The notes beneath the pieces were generated by a model. It was not told the DNA's origin and did no database searches. It saw only the letters and a list, made by a program, of their open reading frames with translations. Position numbers and translations under genes: made by a program. From Streptomyces olivaceus (GTDB lineage: Bacteria > Actinomycetota > Actinomycetes > Streptomycetales > Streptomycetaceae), in contig NZ_JOFH01000004.1 in NCBI RefSeq assembly GCF_000721235.1, positions 186,001 through 250,000 of the forward strand: a stretch of 64,000 nt of DNA. The letters are read 5' to 3'. How positions within the stretch are numbered: the first letter of the stretch is position 1; each line of letters opens with the position of its first letter. This document shows, piece after piece, positions 38,151 through 46,480 of this stretch.

Positions 38151-39449
38151 TCAGCAGACGCCGTCGCCCGGCTTCGGGTTGCCCAGGCCGAACAGGGGAC
38201 GCAGCTTCAGGCCGACCCAGGTGCCGGCCAGGGCGAAGACCCCCCACAGCCAGCCGCTGAGGCTGCCCGAGGCGATACCGGCCAGATAGGCGCCGATGTT
38301 GCAGCCGCCGGCCAGCCGGGCGCCGATGCCCATCAGCACGCCGCCGAGCACCGCGGCGAGCGCGGTGCGCCAGGGGATTCCCCGGTGCAGGGCCCAGGTG
38401 CCGCCGACCGCCGAGGCGAGGGCCGCGCCGATCATGATGCCGATGTCGGTCAGGCTGGTCTTGTCGGCGAGCACCGGACCCGCCAGCATCTCGGCGTTGC
38501 CGGGCCGCTGCCACCAGGTCCAGTTCTCCGGATGGCCGCCGAGGGCACCCACCAGCTCCGAGCCCCACAGGCTGAAGGCGCTCGTGACGCCCCAGGCGCC
38601 GCCGGAGACGAGCATGACCCCCGCCCCGAGCAGCGCGAGGACCAGGGCGCCGGCCGCCAGCGGCCACGAGCCGCGGACCGCCCGCAGCGCCGCACCGCGG
38701 GCCGAGGGCACGGTCCCCAGCGGCGGCGGATTGCGGCGGGCCTGGACGCGACGGCTGACCAGCACCACCAGCAGCAGCGCGGCGATGGTCACGCCCCAGG
38801 AGCCGAACCAGCCGATGTGCTCGGACAGGACGACGGGCTCCCAGGCCGGGAGGTCCTTCCACAGGTCGAACTGCCAGGCGGCCAGCGTGGCACCCCCGAC
38901 GAAGCCGCCGAGGGTCAGCACGATCGACGTCTGCCCCGAGCCGACCGCGAAGAGGGTGCCCGAGGCGCAGGCCCCGCCGAGCTGCATGCCGATGGCGAAG
39001 AGCGCCGAGCCGGCGAAGAGACCGACGCCGATCGAGCCGGCGGACGGCGCCGGCTGGGAGCCGAACAGGCCGGTCTCCGTACCGATGAGCAGCGCGAACA
39101 GGGTGGCCGTGGTGCCGAGCAGCAGCGCGTGCGCGCGCAGCCCCGCACCGTTGCCGACGGCGATCAGTTGCCGCCAGGCGGAGGTGAAGCCGAAGCGGGA
39201 GTGGAACAGGGCGACGCCCAGGCCGAGCCCGAGCAGGAGCAGCACGCCGGGTTTGGCGCCGTGCGCGGACCAGACGTAGGCGGTCAGCGCGGCGGCGAGC
39301 AGCCCGGACACCACCAGGGGCGTCCGCCGCACCGGCGGCAGGGGCGGCGCCTCGGGACGCGGCGAGGAGGTGCGCACGGGAGCGAACAGGGCGGCGGACG
39401 CGCGCGGCGGCGCGGCCGGGGTCGACCCGGCGGGGGGCGCGGTGGTCAC
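38151..39449 (-). CDS. YeeE/YedE family thiosulfate/sulfur-compound transporter
   Basis: A 432-residue polytopic membrane protein of the TsuA/YeeE type. Two family signatures with conserved cysteines are present: IGMQLGGACASGTLFAVGSG in the first half and GARLAGGCNIGAYLAGIASG in the second, corresponding to the thiosulfate relay cysteines of characterised YeeE. The first 45 residues are Pro/Ala-rich. GTG start at 39449 with CGGAGAA upstream. It is preceded by a Cys-rich leader peptide (39525-39608), which suggests cysteine-dependent control. Confidence 0.88.
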   Translation of the reverse strand: MTTAPPAGSTPAAPPRASAALFAPVRTSSPRPEAPPLPPVRRTPLVVSGLLAAALTAYVWSAHGAKPGVLLLLGLGLGVALFHSRFGFTSAWRQLIAVGNGAGLRAHALLLGTTATLFALLIGTETGLFGSQPAPSAGSIGVGLFAGSALFAIGMQLGGACASGTLFAVGSGQTSIVLTLGGFVGGATLAAWQFDLWKDLPAWEPVVLSEHIGWFGSWGVTIAALLLVVLVSRRVQARRNPPPLGTVPSARGAALRAVRGSWPLAAGALVLALLGAGVMLVSGGAWGVTSAFSLWGSELVGALGGHPENWTWWQRPGNAEMLAGPVLADKTSLTDIGIMIGAALASAVGGTWALHRGIPWRTALAAVLGGVLMGIGARLAGGCNIGAYLAGIASGSLSGWLWGVFALAGTWVGLKLRPLFGLGNPKPGDGVC

Positions 39450-39524
39450 GGAAGTTCTCCGGGAGGGTGCACGGGGACGGCGGGGACTGGCGGACCGGCG
39501 GCGCGGGGCACGGCCGGTGAGGGC

Positions 39525-39608
39525 TCAGCGGCGACAGAGGCCGTCGTCGACGCACCACGCCGAGCACGCGAACAGCGCGAGGCACAGCAGCGGGGCGGAT
39601 GCAGACAT
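39525..39608 (-). CDS. Cys-rich leader peptide upstream of YeeE-type gene
   Basis: A 27-codon ORF opening MSASAPLLCLALFACSAWC, with cysteines at 9, 15, 19 and 25, so four Cys codons in 27. It begins leaderless: TATATT at 39621-39616 is followed by 7 nt and ATG. It ends 75 bp before the sulfur transporter gene. Its size, position and composition fit the cysteine-responsive leader ORFs described in mycobacteria, in which slow decoding of Cys codons changes expression of the downstream sulfur gene. A possible downstream stem ACCGGC/GCCGGT could act in the switch. Function is inferred. Confidence 0.65.
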   Translation of the reverse strand: MSASAPLLCLALFACSAWCVDDGLCRR

Positions 39609-39615
39609 GCGTGCG

Positions 39616-39646
39616 AATATACGGAAGAGGGCGCTCCGGACGCCAA
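39616..39646 (-). promoter_or_regulatory. promoter of the leader peptide
   Basis: On the minus strand TTGGCG (39646-39641), a 19-nt spacer and TATATT (39621-39616) precede ATG 39608 by 7 nt. The -35 box lies inside the left arm of the upstream gene's terminator hairpin. Confidence 0.5.
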
Positions 39647-39698
39647 GCCGTCTCGCCATGCGGATGGCGTGGCGAGACGGCCCGGCGCCCGGAGCGCC
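39630..39698 (-). terminator. 29-bp hairpin terminator after the PGRP amidase
   Basis: Arms 39630-39658 and 39670-39698 pair over 29 positions around an 11-nt loop. Three positions deviate. They are A against C in plus-strand RNA but U-G wobbles in the minus-strand RNA, so the stem is unbroken only in the amidase transcript, which ends 33 nt upstream at 39731. Two of the three deviations lie within the TTGGCG -35 box of the leader peptide. Confidence 0.75.
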
Positions 39699-39730
39699 CC
39701 GGGTCGCGCGGGTTCGGCTGTCCCCGGTCC

Positions 39731-40858
39731 TCAGGGAGCGGCCGCGGCGCGAACCTCGGCGAGGAGGTCGTACATCGTCTGGCCGGGGCAGTCGGTCTCG
39801 AGCCAGTCGCGGTGGCCGCTGACCGTCGCCACGTCCTTGGTGTCGCCGTTCACCGGGTTGACGAACGTGGTCTCCCCCTGCGGGTCCAGCCCGCCGAGCC
39901 GGGCGACGGCCTTGATCAGCCGGATCAGCGAGGCCTTGGCCGCGTCCGTCGGCCCCTGCTCGGACAGGTTGCCGAGCAGGGCGATGCCGAGGTTGCCCGA
40001 GTTGAAGCCTCCGGTGTGGAAGGCGGTGACGAGGTTGCCCTCGCCGTCGAAGGCGGGGCTGCCGTCGTCGCCGGAGTAGCGCCCCTCGTAGACCACGCCG
40101 GCCTCGTCGACGAGGAAGTGGTACCCGATGTCCCCCCAGTCGAGGGTGACCGCGTGGTACTCGTAGACGGCCCGGATGGTGGCGGCCGGGTCCGGGTCGT
40201 CGTTCACGGTGTCCGCGTGGTGGACGGTGATCGTCTGCAACGGGTAGTACGTCTCGGGCGAGTTGACCTCGCCGTCCTTGTACCGCTTGGACTCGTCGGC
40301 GCCCCAGGCCGGGCGGGACAGGTACTGCACACCGCGCACGCGCGTGGGCTCGGCCGGCACCTCGACGGTGCGGCGGGGGCCGCCGGTGGTGTCGATCGCG
40401 ACGGTACGCACGTCGCCGGCGCCCTGCGTGGTGCGCACCTCGTAGCCGGTGGCCGCGCCCGCGGCGACGAGGGCCGCCCCGCCGCCCTCGACCGTGGCGC
40501 AGCCGCCGCCCAGTTCCCGCCATTCGCCCGACGCGGCGTCGCCGTCGGTGAAGCGGATCCCGGCTCCGCCGCGCGCGCCCTTCCAGCGCAGGCCGACGTA
40601 GGAGGCGGCGAAGGCGGTGGTCGCGGCGCCGGTGCCGGTGGCGGCGGCGGAGCGGGTCGCGGGGAAGTCCTCGCCGCCGGTCCCCTCGGATCGCGGTGCG
40701 GACTCGGCCTCGTCGTCGCCGGAGTCGGTGACCGCGAACACCGCCGGGGTCAACACCGCCCCGGCGGCCACGGCACCGCCGGCGGCGAGCGCGCCGCGCC
40801 GGGAGAGGGACCGCTTCCTGCGGTGTTCGGAGGGCGTGGGCTGAGGGGTTTCTGGCAA
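39731..40858 (-). CDS. Tat-exported peptidoglycan recognition protein/N-acetylmuramoyl-L-alanine amidase
   Basis: A 375-residue exported zinc amidase. The Tat signal reads RRKRSLSRRGALAAGGAVAA with cleavage near residue 42. An N-terminal accessory beta-domain precedes the PGRP/amidase_2 domain from about residue 180 (RPAWGADES onward). Zinc ligands are in ITVHHADT and in SGHRDWLETDCPG, and DIGYHFLVDEAGVVYEGR is a family hallmark. It starts at TTG 40858 behind AAAGGG. It probably cleaves the amide between muramic acid and the stem peptide. Confidence 0.92.
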   Translation of the reverse strand: MPETPQPTPSEHRRKRSLSRRGALAAGGAVAAGAVLTPAVFAVTDSGDDEAESAPRSEGTGGEDFPATRSAAATGTGAATTAFAASYVGLRWKGARGGAGIRFTDGDAASGEWRELGGGCATVEGGGAALVAAGAATGYEVRTTQGAGDVRTVAIDTTGGPRRTVEVPAEPTRVRGVQYLSRPAWGADESKRYKDGEVNSPETYYPLQTITVHHADTVNDDPDPAATIRAVYEYHAVTLDWGDIGYHFLVDEAGVVYEGRYSGDDGSPAFDGEGNLVTAFHTGGFNSGNLGIALLGNLSEQGPTDAAKASLIRLIKAVARLGGLDPQGETTFVNPVNGDTKDVATVSGHRDWLETDCPGQTMYDLLAEVRAAAAP

Positions 40859-41040
40859 GGCAACTGCCCTTTCAGGCGTTCACGTGACGGGCGGTGCACC
40901 GTGCGGACTCCACGACGGCGCGCGCTTGATCGTCAACTCACCCTAAAGGCTGTGTACTTCGGTCATGCATCCCGCTCGCGACCATTTCGTGAAGGTTATG
41001 GCCAGAGCCGCGAATTCGCGAGAGCCACGTCCGCACGGGT

Positions 41041-41071
41041 GAGGCCCCGGGGCCGGGCGCCCCGGGGCCTC
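41041..41071 (-). terminator. hairpin terminator of htpG
   Basis: GAGGCCCCGGGG (41041-41052) and CCCCGGGGCCTC (41060-41071) form a perfect 12-bp stem with a 7-nt loop, 23 nt beyond the htpG stop codon on the minus strand. Confidence 0.75.
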
Positions 41072-41093
41072 GTCCGTGTGCGGGCACGGCCGC

Positions 41094-42995
41094 CTACACG
41101 GTGCGCTCCAGGCGGTCCGCCATAAGCTGCACGAACCGGGCGGGATCGCCCGGCCGGCCGCCCTCGGCGAGCACGGCGAGGGCGTGCAGCAGCTCGGCGG
41201 TCTCGGTGAGTTCCGTACGGTCCGCCCGGTCGGTCCAGGCCCGGTTCAGGGACTTGACCAGCTGGTGCTCCGGGTTGAGTTCGAGGATGCGCTTGGCGCT
41301 GGGCACCTCCTGGCCCATCGCCCGGTACATGTTCTCCAGGGCGGGCGTGAGCTCCCCCGAGTCGGAGACCACGCAGGCCGGCGAGACGGTGAGGCGGGAG
41401 GAGAGGCGGACCTCCTTGACCTCCTCGCCCAGGTGCTCCGACATCCAGCCGAGCAGCCCGGCGTACTCCTCGCCCTGCCGCTCCTTCTCCTCCTCGCTCT
41501 TGTCGTCCTCGGTGCCGGAGAGGTCGATCTCGCCCTTGGCCACCGAGCGCAGCGGCTTGCCCTCGTACTCCCCCACCGCGTCGACCCAGACCTCGTCGAC
41601 GGCGTCGGTCAGCAGGAGGACCTCGACCCCCTTGGCCCGGAACGCCTCCATGTGCGGGGAGTTCTCGATGGCCCGGCGGGACTCGCCCGTCATGTAGTAG
41701 ATGGCCTCCTGGCCGTCCTTCATCCGCTCCGTGTACGCCTTCAGCGCGGTCGGCTCGTCGGCGTCGTGGGTGCTCTCGAACGAGGAGGCGGCGAGGATCG
41801 CGTCCTGGTTGTCGGAGTCGGTGACCAGCCCCTCCTTCAGTACCGCGCCGAACTCCCGCCAGAACGTGGCATAGCGCTCGGGCGCCGACGTCCTGAGGTC
41901 CTTGACCGTCGAGAGGACCTTCTTCGTCAGCCGGCGCTGGATCATGCGGATGTGGCGGTCCTGCTGGAGGATCTCGCGCGAGACGTTGAGCGAGAGGTCC
42001 TGCGCGTCGACGACGCCCTTGACGAAGCGGAGGTAGGGCGGAAGCAGCTCCTCGCAGTCGTCCATGATGAAGACGCGCTTCACGTAGAGCTGCACGCCGC
42101 GCTGGTAGCCCTGCGTGAACAGGTCGTGCGGGGCGTGCGCGGGCACGAAGAGCAGGGCCTGGTACTCGAAGGTGCCCTCGGCCTGGAGCCGGATGGTCTC
42201 CAGCGGGTCGCGCCAGTCGTGGCCGATGTGCTTGTAGAGCTCGTGGTACTCCTCCTCGGACACCTCGTCGCGCGGGCGGGCCCACAGGGCCTTCATCGAG
42301 TTGAGCGTCTCCGGCTCGCGGGCCTCGTCCGCGTCGTCGCCCGGCCGGGGCAGCAGGCGGACCGGCCAGGTGATGAAGTCCGAGTACTTCTTGACGATCT
42401 CCCGGATCTTCCACTCGGAGGTGTAGTCGTGGAGCTGGTCGTCGGAGTCGGCCGGCTTGAGGTGCAGGGTGACGGCGGTCCCCTGCGGGGCCTCGTCGAG
42501 CGGCTCCAGGGTGTAGGTGCCCTCGCCCTTCGAGGTCCAGCGGGTGCCCTGCGGTTCCCCGGCGCGCCGGGTGACGAGGGTGACCTCGTCCGCCACCATG
42601 AACCCCGAGTAGAAGCCGACGCCGAACTGGCCGATCAGCCCGTCGGCGCCGGCCGCGTCCTTGGCCTCGCGCAGCTCCTCCAGGAACTTGGCGGTGCCCG
42701 AGTTGGCGATGGTGCCGATCAGCCGGGTGACCTCCTCGTAGGACATGCCGATGCCGTTGTCGCGCACGGTCAGGGTGCGGGCGTCGGGATCGGCCTCCAA
42801 CTCGATGTGCAGGTCGCTCACGTCGGCGTCGGGCGCGTCGTCGCGCAGGGCGGCGAGGCGCAGCTTGTCCAGCGCGTCGGAGGCGTTGGAGACGAGCTCG
42901 CGCAGGAAGACATCCTTGTTCGAGTAGACGGAGTGAATCATCAGCTGCAACAGCTGACGTGCCTCTACCTGGAACTCAAACGTTTCGGTCGTCAT
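41094..42995 (-). CDS. htpG: molecular chaperone HtpG (Hsp90)
   Basis: A 633-residue bacterial Hsp90. The N-terminal GHKL ATPase has [34 protein letters not shown] (catalytic Glu and Asn), [14 protein letters not shown] and [15 protein letters not shown]. The middle domain has [20 protein letters not shown] and [15 protein letters not shown], and the C-terminal dimerisation domain is present. Start MTTETFEF at 42995. Monocistronic with its own terminator, and full length for the family. Confidence 0.97.
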
Positions 42996-43124
42996 GGCTG
43001 GTGAGTACCTCACTGGTCCACAGATCGTCTGCACTGGCGCAGGCAACTCTAGAACAGCGGGGCACGCCTTCGAAGCCGGTCGGCCGTCCTGCGTCGGGCG
43101 TACCGGCCCGGACGGCGCCCGCCG

Positions 43125-44108
43125 TCAGCCGTGCAGGGAGCGGTACGCCGCCACCGCGCCGGGGTGAAGCGGCACGCTGCCCGTGCCGATGAGGCTGCGG
43201 ACGTCCAGGAACTGGGCTCCGACGGCGTGCTCGGGCACGAAGGCGGAGGCGCGCCGGACCAGGAGGCGGGCGAGGGCCCCGGCCACGGCGGGGTCGAGGT
43301 CGGGGCGGCACACGAGCAGGTTGGAGACGCCGACGGTGGCGACGCCGGCCGAGGAGCGGTACGCGCTCTGCGGCAGGGTCACCTCCTCCAGCCCCGCGGC
43401 GGCCATGCCCTCCCGTCCGCCCGCGAGGCCGGGCAGCAGGTCGGCGAGCGGAAGGAAGCGCAGGCCGGGATCGCGGTCGAGGCCGGAGAGGGTGGGCAGG
43501 GGCACGCCGCCCGCGACCAGGAGCCCGACGACGGTGCCGGAGTGCAGGGCCGCCGCCGCGTCGGCGAGGCGCAGGTGCCGTACGGGGACGTCGGTGCCCG
43601 GCGAGAGGCCGGCGGCACGCAGCAGCCGGGCCCCGAGATGCGCCGCCCCGGAGCCGACGGCGCCGAGCGAGACGGGGTGTCCGGCGAGGTCGGCCACGCC
43701 GCGTACCGGGGAGTCGGCGCGCACGGCGAACTGGAGGTAGGTCTCGTAGACCCGGCCGATCGCCCTGAGGGGCACGGGCCGGGGGAAGAGGCCGGTGTCC
43801 CGGGCGGCCCTGGCGGTGTCGGTGAGGACGAGACCGAGGTCGGCGCGGCCGTCGCGGAGGAGCTCGATGTTGGTGATGCTGCCCGCGGTGGTGCGCACGC
43901 GGCACCGGAGCCCGGAGCCGGTCGCTTCGAGCTGCTCGGCGAGGAGCCCGCCGAAGGCGGCGTAGAAGGCGGTCGGCTCACCGCTGGCCAGCCGCAGCAG
44001 GCCGTTCGGGCCGGAACGCCCGTGCGCGAGGTCGCCCGCGAGCACACCGCCGAGCCCGCCCGCGGCAGCCGCGCCGAGGGCCGCGCGCAGCACGGCACGC
44101 CGGTTCAC
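43125..44108 (-). CDS. TAXI family TRAP-type solute-binding protein
   Basis: A 327-residue exported binding protein. A Tat-like leader begins NRRAVLRAALGAAAAGGLGG, followed by LLRLASGEPTAFYAAFGGLL and RTTAGSITNIELLRDGRADL, the TAXI signature around the ligand site. The GTG start overlaps the kinase stop as GTGA, so it is made with the two-component system. No TRAP membrane subunits are present in the window. It therefore probably acts as the extracytoplasmic sensor for the kinase rather than as part of a transporter. Confidence 0.9.
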   Translation of the reverse strand: MNRRAVLRAALGAAAAGGLGGVLAGDLAHGRSGPNGLLRLASGEPTAFYAAFGGLLAEQLEATGSGLRCRVRTTAGSITNIELLRDGRADLGLVLTDTARAARDTGLFPRPVPLRAIGRVYETYLQFAVRADSPVRGVADLAGHPVSLGAVGSGAAHLGARLLRAAGLSPGTDVPVRHLRLADAAAALHSGTVVGLLVAGGVPLPTLSGLDRDPGLRFLPLADLLPGLAGGREGMAAAGLEEVTLPQSAYRSSAGVATVGVSNLLVCRPDLDPAVAGALARLLVRRASAFVPEHAVGAQFLDVRSLIGTGSVPLHPGAVAAYRSLHG

Positions 44109-45553
44109 CGGGTGTCTCCCTCGGCTCCCGCGCGCGGTACGACGGCGCGGGCCCGCAGGCCGTGCGGGTGGGCGGGGGCCAGTTCGAGGCGGCCGTCGCG
44201 GCCCGCGAGCAGCTGTTCGGCGATGGCGAGGCCCAGGCCGGTGCCGGAGGTCCCGGCCTGGCGGGACGAGCGCCAGAACCGGGTGGTGGCCCGGTCGAGT
44301 TCCTCCGCCCGCAGCCCGGGGCCGTCGTCCGTGACGGTGACGACCGCGTACGGCCCCTCGGCGGCGCAGCGCAGCCGTACGTGGGTGCCGTCGCCGGCGT
44401 ACTTGATCGCGTTGTCCAGCAGGATGTCCGTCACCTGGGCCAGTTCGCGGTCGGTGCAGGCGGCCGGGACCGGCCCGGCGGCCCGGTCCGCGTCGGCGGT
44501 GAGGCGGACTCCGGCGCGCCGCGCGACCGGTTCCCACAGGCGGTGCTGGGTCAGCACCGTTCCGGCGGCGTCGCAGCGGGCGTCCGGGTCGTCCGTGACG
44601 GTGAGCTCGCCGGCCCGGTGTTCGGCCGCGGCGAGGGCGAGGATGTCGTCGAGGAGGTTCTCCAGCCGGTCCAGCTCGGCGTTGACCCCGGCGTAGGTGC
44701 GCTCGCCCGTGGGCCGCAGGTGGGTGTGGAGGGCGTCCACCCGCAGCCGGAGCGCCGCCATGGGGTTGCGCATCTGGTGCGAGGTGTCGGCCACCAGCCG
44801 CCGCTGCTGTTCGAGGGCGGCGGTCACGGTGCGGGCCATGCGGTTGAAGCCGGTGGCCAGCCGGCGCAGCTCGGGCGGGCCGCCGACGGCGGCGGAGCCG
44901 CGCCTGCCCTGCGGTGCGCGGGGCGGCGTGTGCTCGGGCGGGAGTCCCGCCGCCAGCTCGCCGACCGCCCCCTCGAGGCGGCCCAGCGGGCTGACCACCC
45001 AGCGGGTCGCCGCGCGGGCCAGGAGCGTGCAGGCGAGCGCGACCAGCGCGGTGCCGGCCAGGACGGCGGCCCAGCGCCGGGCGATGTCCCCGGCGGCCGC
45101 GTCCACGTCGGCGCGCAGCACCACGGCGCCGGAGATCTGGGTGCCGGTGCCCGCCGGTGCCGCGAACATCCGGTGGCCCCCGGACCAGGGCCGCAGGGCG
45201 GCGCGCGGATGGGCGGTCTGGTTGCGCAGGGCCGTGTCGACCAGCCGGGCGACGGCGGGGTCGGCCGCCCGCATGCCGCCGGTCTGCACGACGGGGTGCC
45301 CGCGGGTGTCGGTGACGACGAGGGGCTCGCCGTAGAGCTGGGTGTAGCGGCGGGCCTCCAGGGCGATCGCCGAGGTGTCCTGGGTGCTCGCCGCCCGGTC
45401 CATCAGGGAGGTGAAGCGGTCGAGGTCGGAGCTGCGGGCCAGGACGAGCTGCTGGGTGCGGTCGGAGGCGGTGAACAGCAGCAGCGGAACGGCGAAGGCG
45501 GCCACCGCCAGGACGCCGAACACGAGCAGCACCGTCTGGACCCGGGTACGCAC
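44105..45553 (-). CDS. sensor histidine kinase
   Basis: A 482-residue membrane kinase. The first helix is at residues 6-28, followed by an extracytoplasmic domain of about 130 residues and a second helix at about 162-180. A HAMP segment (WVVSPLGRLEGAVGELAAGL) and long linker lead to the H-box VADTSHQMRNPMAALRLRV with His259. The N-box is LLDNAIKYA and the G-boxes are DDGPGL and GTGLGLAIAEQLL. The topology resembles TctE-type kinases, known to respond to di/tricarboxylates. It starts at GTG 45553, 10 bp after the response-regulator stop. Confidence 0.93.
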   Translation of the reverse strand: MRTRVQTVLLVFGVLAVAAFAVPLLLFTASDRTQQLVLARSSDLDRFTSLMDRAASTQDTSAIALEARRYTQLYGEPLVVTDTRGHPVVQTGGMRAADPAVARLVDTALRNQTAHPRAALRPWSGGHRMFAAPAGTGTQISGAVVLRADVDAAAGDIARRWAAVLAGTALVALACTLLARAATRWVVSPLGRLEGAVGELAAGLPPEHTPPRAPQGRRGSAAVGGPPELRRLATGFNRMARTVTAALEQQRRLVADTSHQMRNPMAALRLRVDALHTHLRPTGERTYAGVNAELDRLENLLDDILALAAAEHRAGELTVTDDPDARCDAAGTVLTQHRLWEPVARRAGVRLTADADRAAGPVPAACTDRELAQVTDILLDNAIKYAGDGTHVRLRCAAEGPYAVVTVTDDGPGLRAEELDRATTRFWRSSRQAGTSGTGLGLAIAEQLLAGRDGRLELAPAHPHGLRARAVVPRAGAEGDTR

Positions 45554-45563
45554 GCGGCGGGCC

Positions 45564-46223
45564 TCAGTCGCCGAGTCGGAAGCCGAAGCCCCGGATCGTG
45601 GTGAGCAGCTCCGGGCGGCCCAGCTTGGCCCGCAGCTGGGTGAGGTGCACGTCCAGGGAGCGGGACACGGCGTGGTTGGCGTCGCCCCACACCTCGTCGA
45701 GCACCTGTTCGCGGCTGACGGCAGTGCCGGCCCGGCGGGCCAGTACGGCGAGGACGTCGTACTCCTTGGCGGTCAGCTCGACCTCCGTCCCGTCGACCCG
45801 GACCTGCCGGGCGTCGAGGAGGATCTCCACGTCGCCGACGCGCACGGTCCGGGCGGCGGGCGGCGCCTGCGCGGCGGTGCGCCGGGTGACGGCCTCGATG
45901 CGGGCGAGCAGCTCGGTCAGCCGTACGGGCTTGACGAGGTAGTCGTCGGCGCCGAGCCGCAGTCCGCGCACCACCGAGCGTTCGTCTCCGCGCGCGGTCA
46001 GCACCACCACGGACAGGTCGCTGACCGCCCGCAGCCTGCGCAGCACCTCCAGGCCGTCGACGTCGGGCAGGCCCAGGTCGAGGAGGAGCAGGTCGGAGCT
46101 GCGGTGGTAGGTCAGCACGTCCTTGCCGCGGGTGACCCGCCGGGTGACGTGACCGTGGTCGTACAGGACCTCCACGAGCGCCCCGGCGACCCCGTCGTCG
46201 TCCTCGGCCAGCAGTATCTCCAT
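45564..46223 (-). CDS. OmpR/TctD-type response regulator
   Basis: A 219-residue regulator. The receiver domain has acidic residues at 7-10, phospho-acceptor Asp49 (LLLLDLGLPDVDG) and ADDYLVKP lysine. The C-terminal winged helix includes ELTAKEYDVLAVLARRAGTA and VSRSLDVHLTQLRAKL, then TTIRGFGFRLGD, and is complete. The ribosome site GGGAGG lies upstream. It is the first gene of the RR-HK-TAXI operon and divergent from the lig-like catabolic operon, its likely target. Confidence 0.94.
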   Translation of the reverse strand: MEILLAEDDDGVAGALVEVLYDHGHVTRRVTRGKDVLTYHRSSDLLLLDLGLPDVDGLEVLRRLRAVSDLSVVVLTARGDERSVVRGLRLGADDYLVKPVRLTELLARIEAVTRRTAAQAPPAARTVRVGDVEILLDARQVRVDGTEVELTAKEYDVLAVLARRAGTAVSREQVLDEVWGDANHAVSRSLDVHLTQLRAKLGRPELLTTIRGFGFRLGD

Positions 46224-46264
46224 CCTGCCGCCTCCCTCCGGCGGCGCCCGCGTCGGTGCCGCCC

Positions 46265-46324
46265 GTGTCCGGACCGGTTTCGCAGTGTCCGGGTCGGTAT
46301 CTCTGCGTCCGAATGTAGACCACG
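46265..46324. promoter_or_regulatory. three direct repeats with 20-bp period upstream of lig-like operon
   Basis: GTGTCCGG starts at 46265 and 46285, and a variant GCGTCCGA starts at 46305, exactly 20 bp apart each. A further GTGTCCGG is at 46399-46406. Two-turn spacing of direct repeats suits a dimeric OmpR-type response regulator. The sites lie between the regulator operon and the hydratase gene. Binding is inferred from position and spacing. Confidence 0.55.
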
Positions 46325-46480
46325 CCCGGCTCCGCGTTTCGCCTGGTCCGCCGGGTGGCCGGGCCGGTGGGCCGCTTTGTTAAGGCGAGGTTAGTTCTGT
46401 GTCCGGTGCTCTCCCGGCCGTCCGGCGGCCGGGGAGAGGCTGCCGCGGTCGAGGACGACACGATCCGAAGGACGCACCGC

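Noticed and set aside
43125..44108. TAXI gene as component of a complete TRAP transporter
   Set aside because: No TRAP membrane-subunit gene is present on either side. The coupled partners are a kinase and a response regulator.
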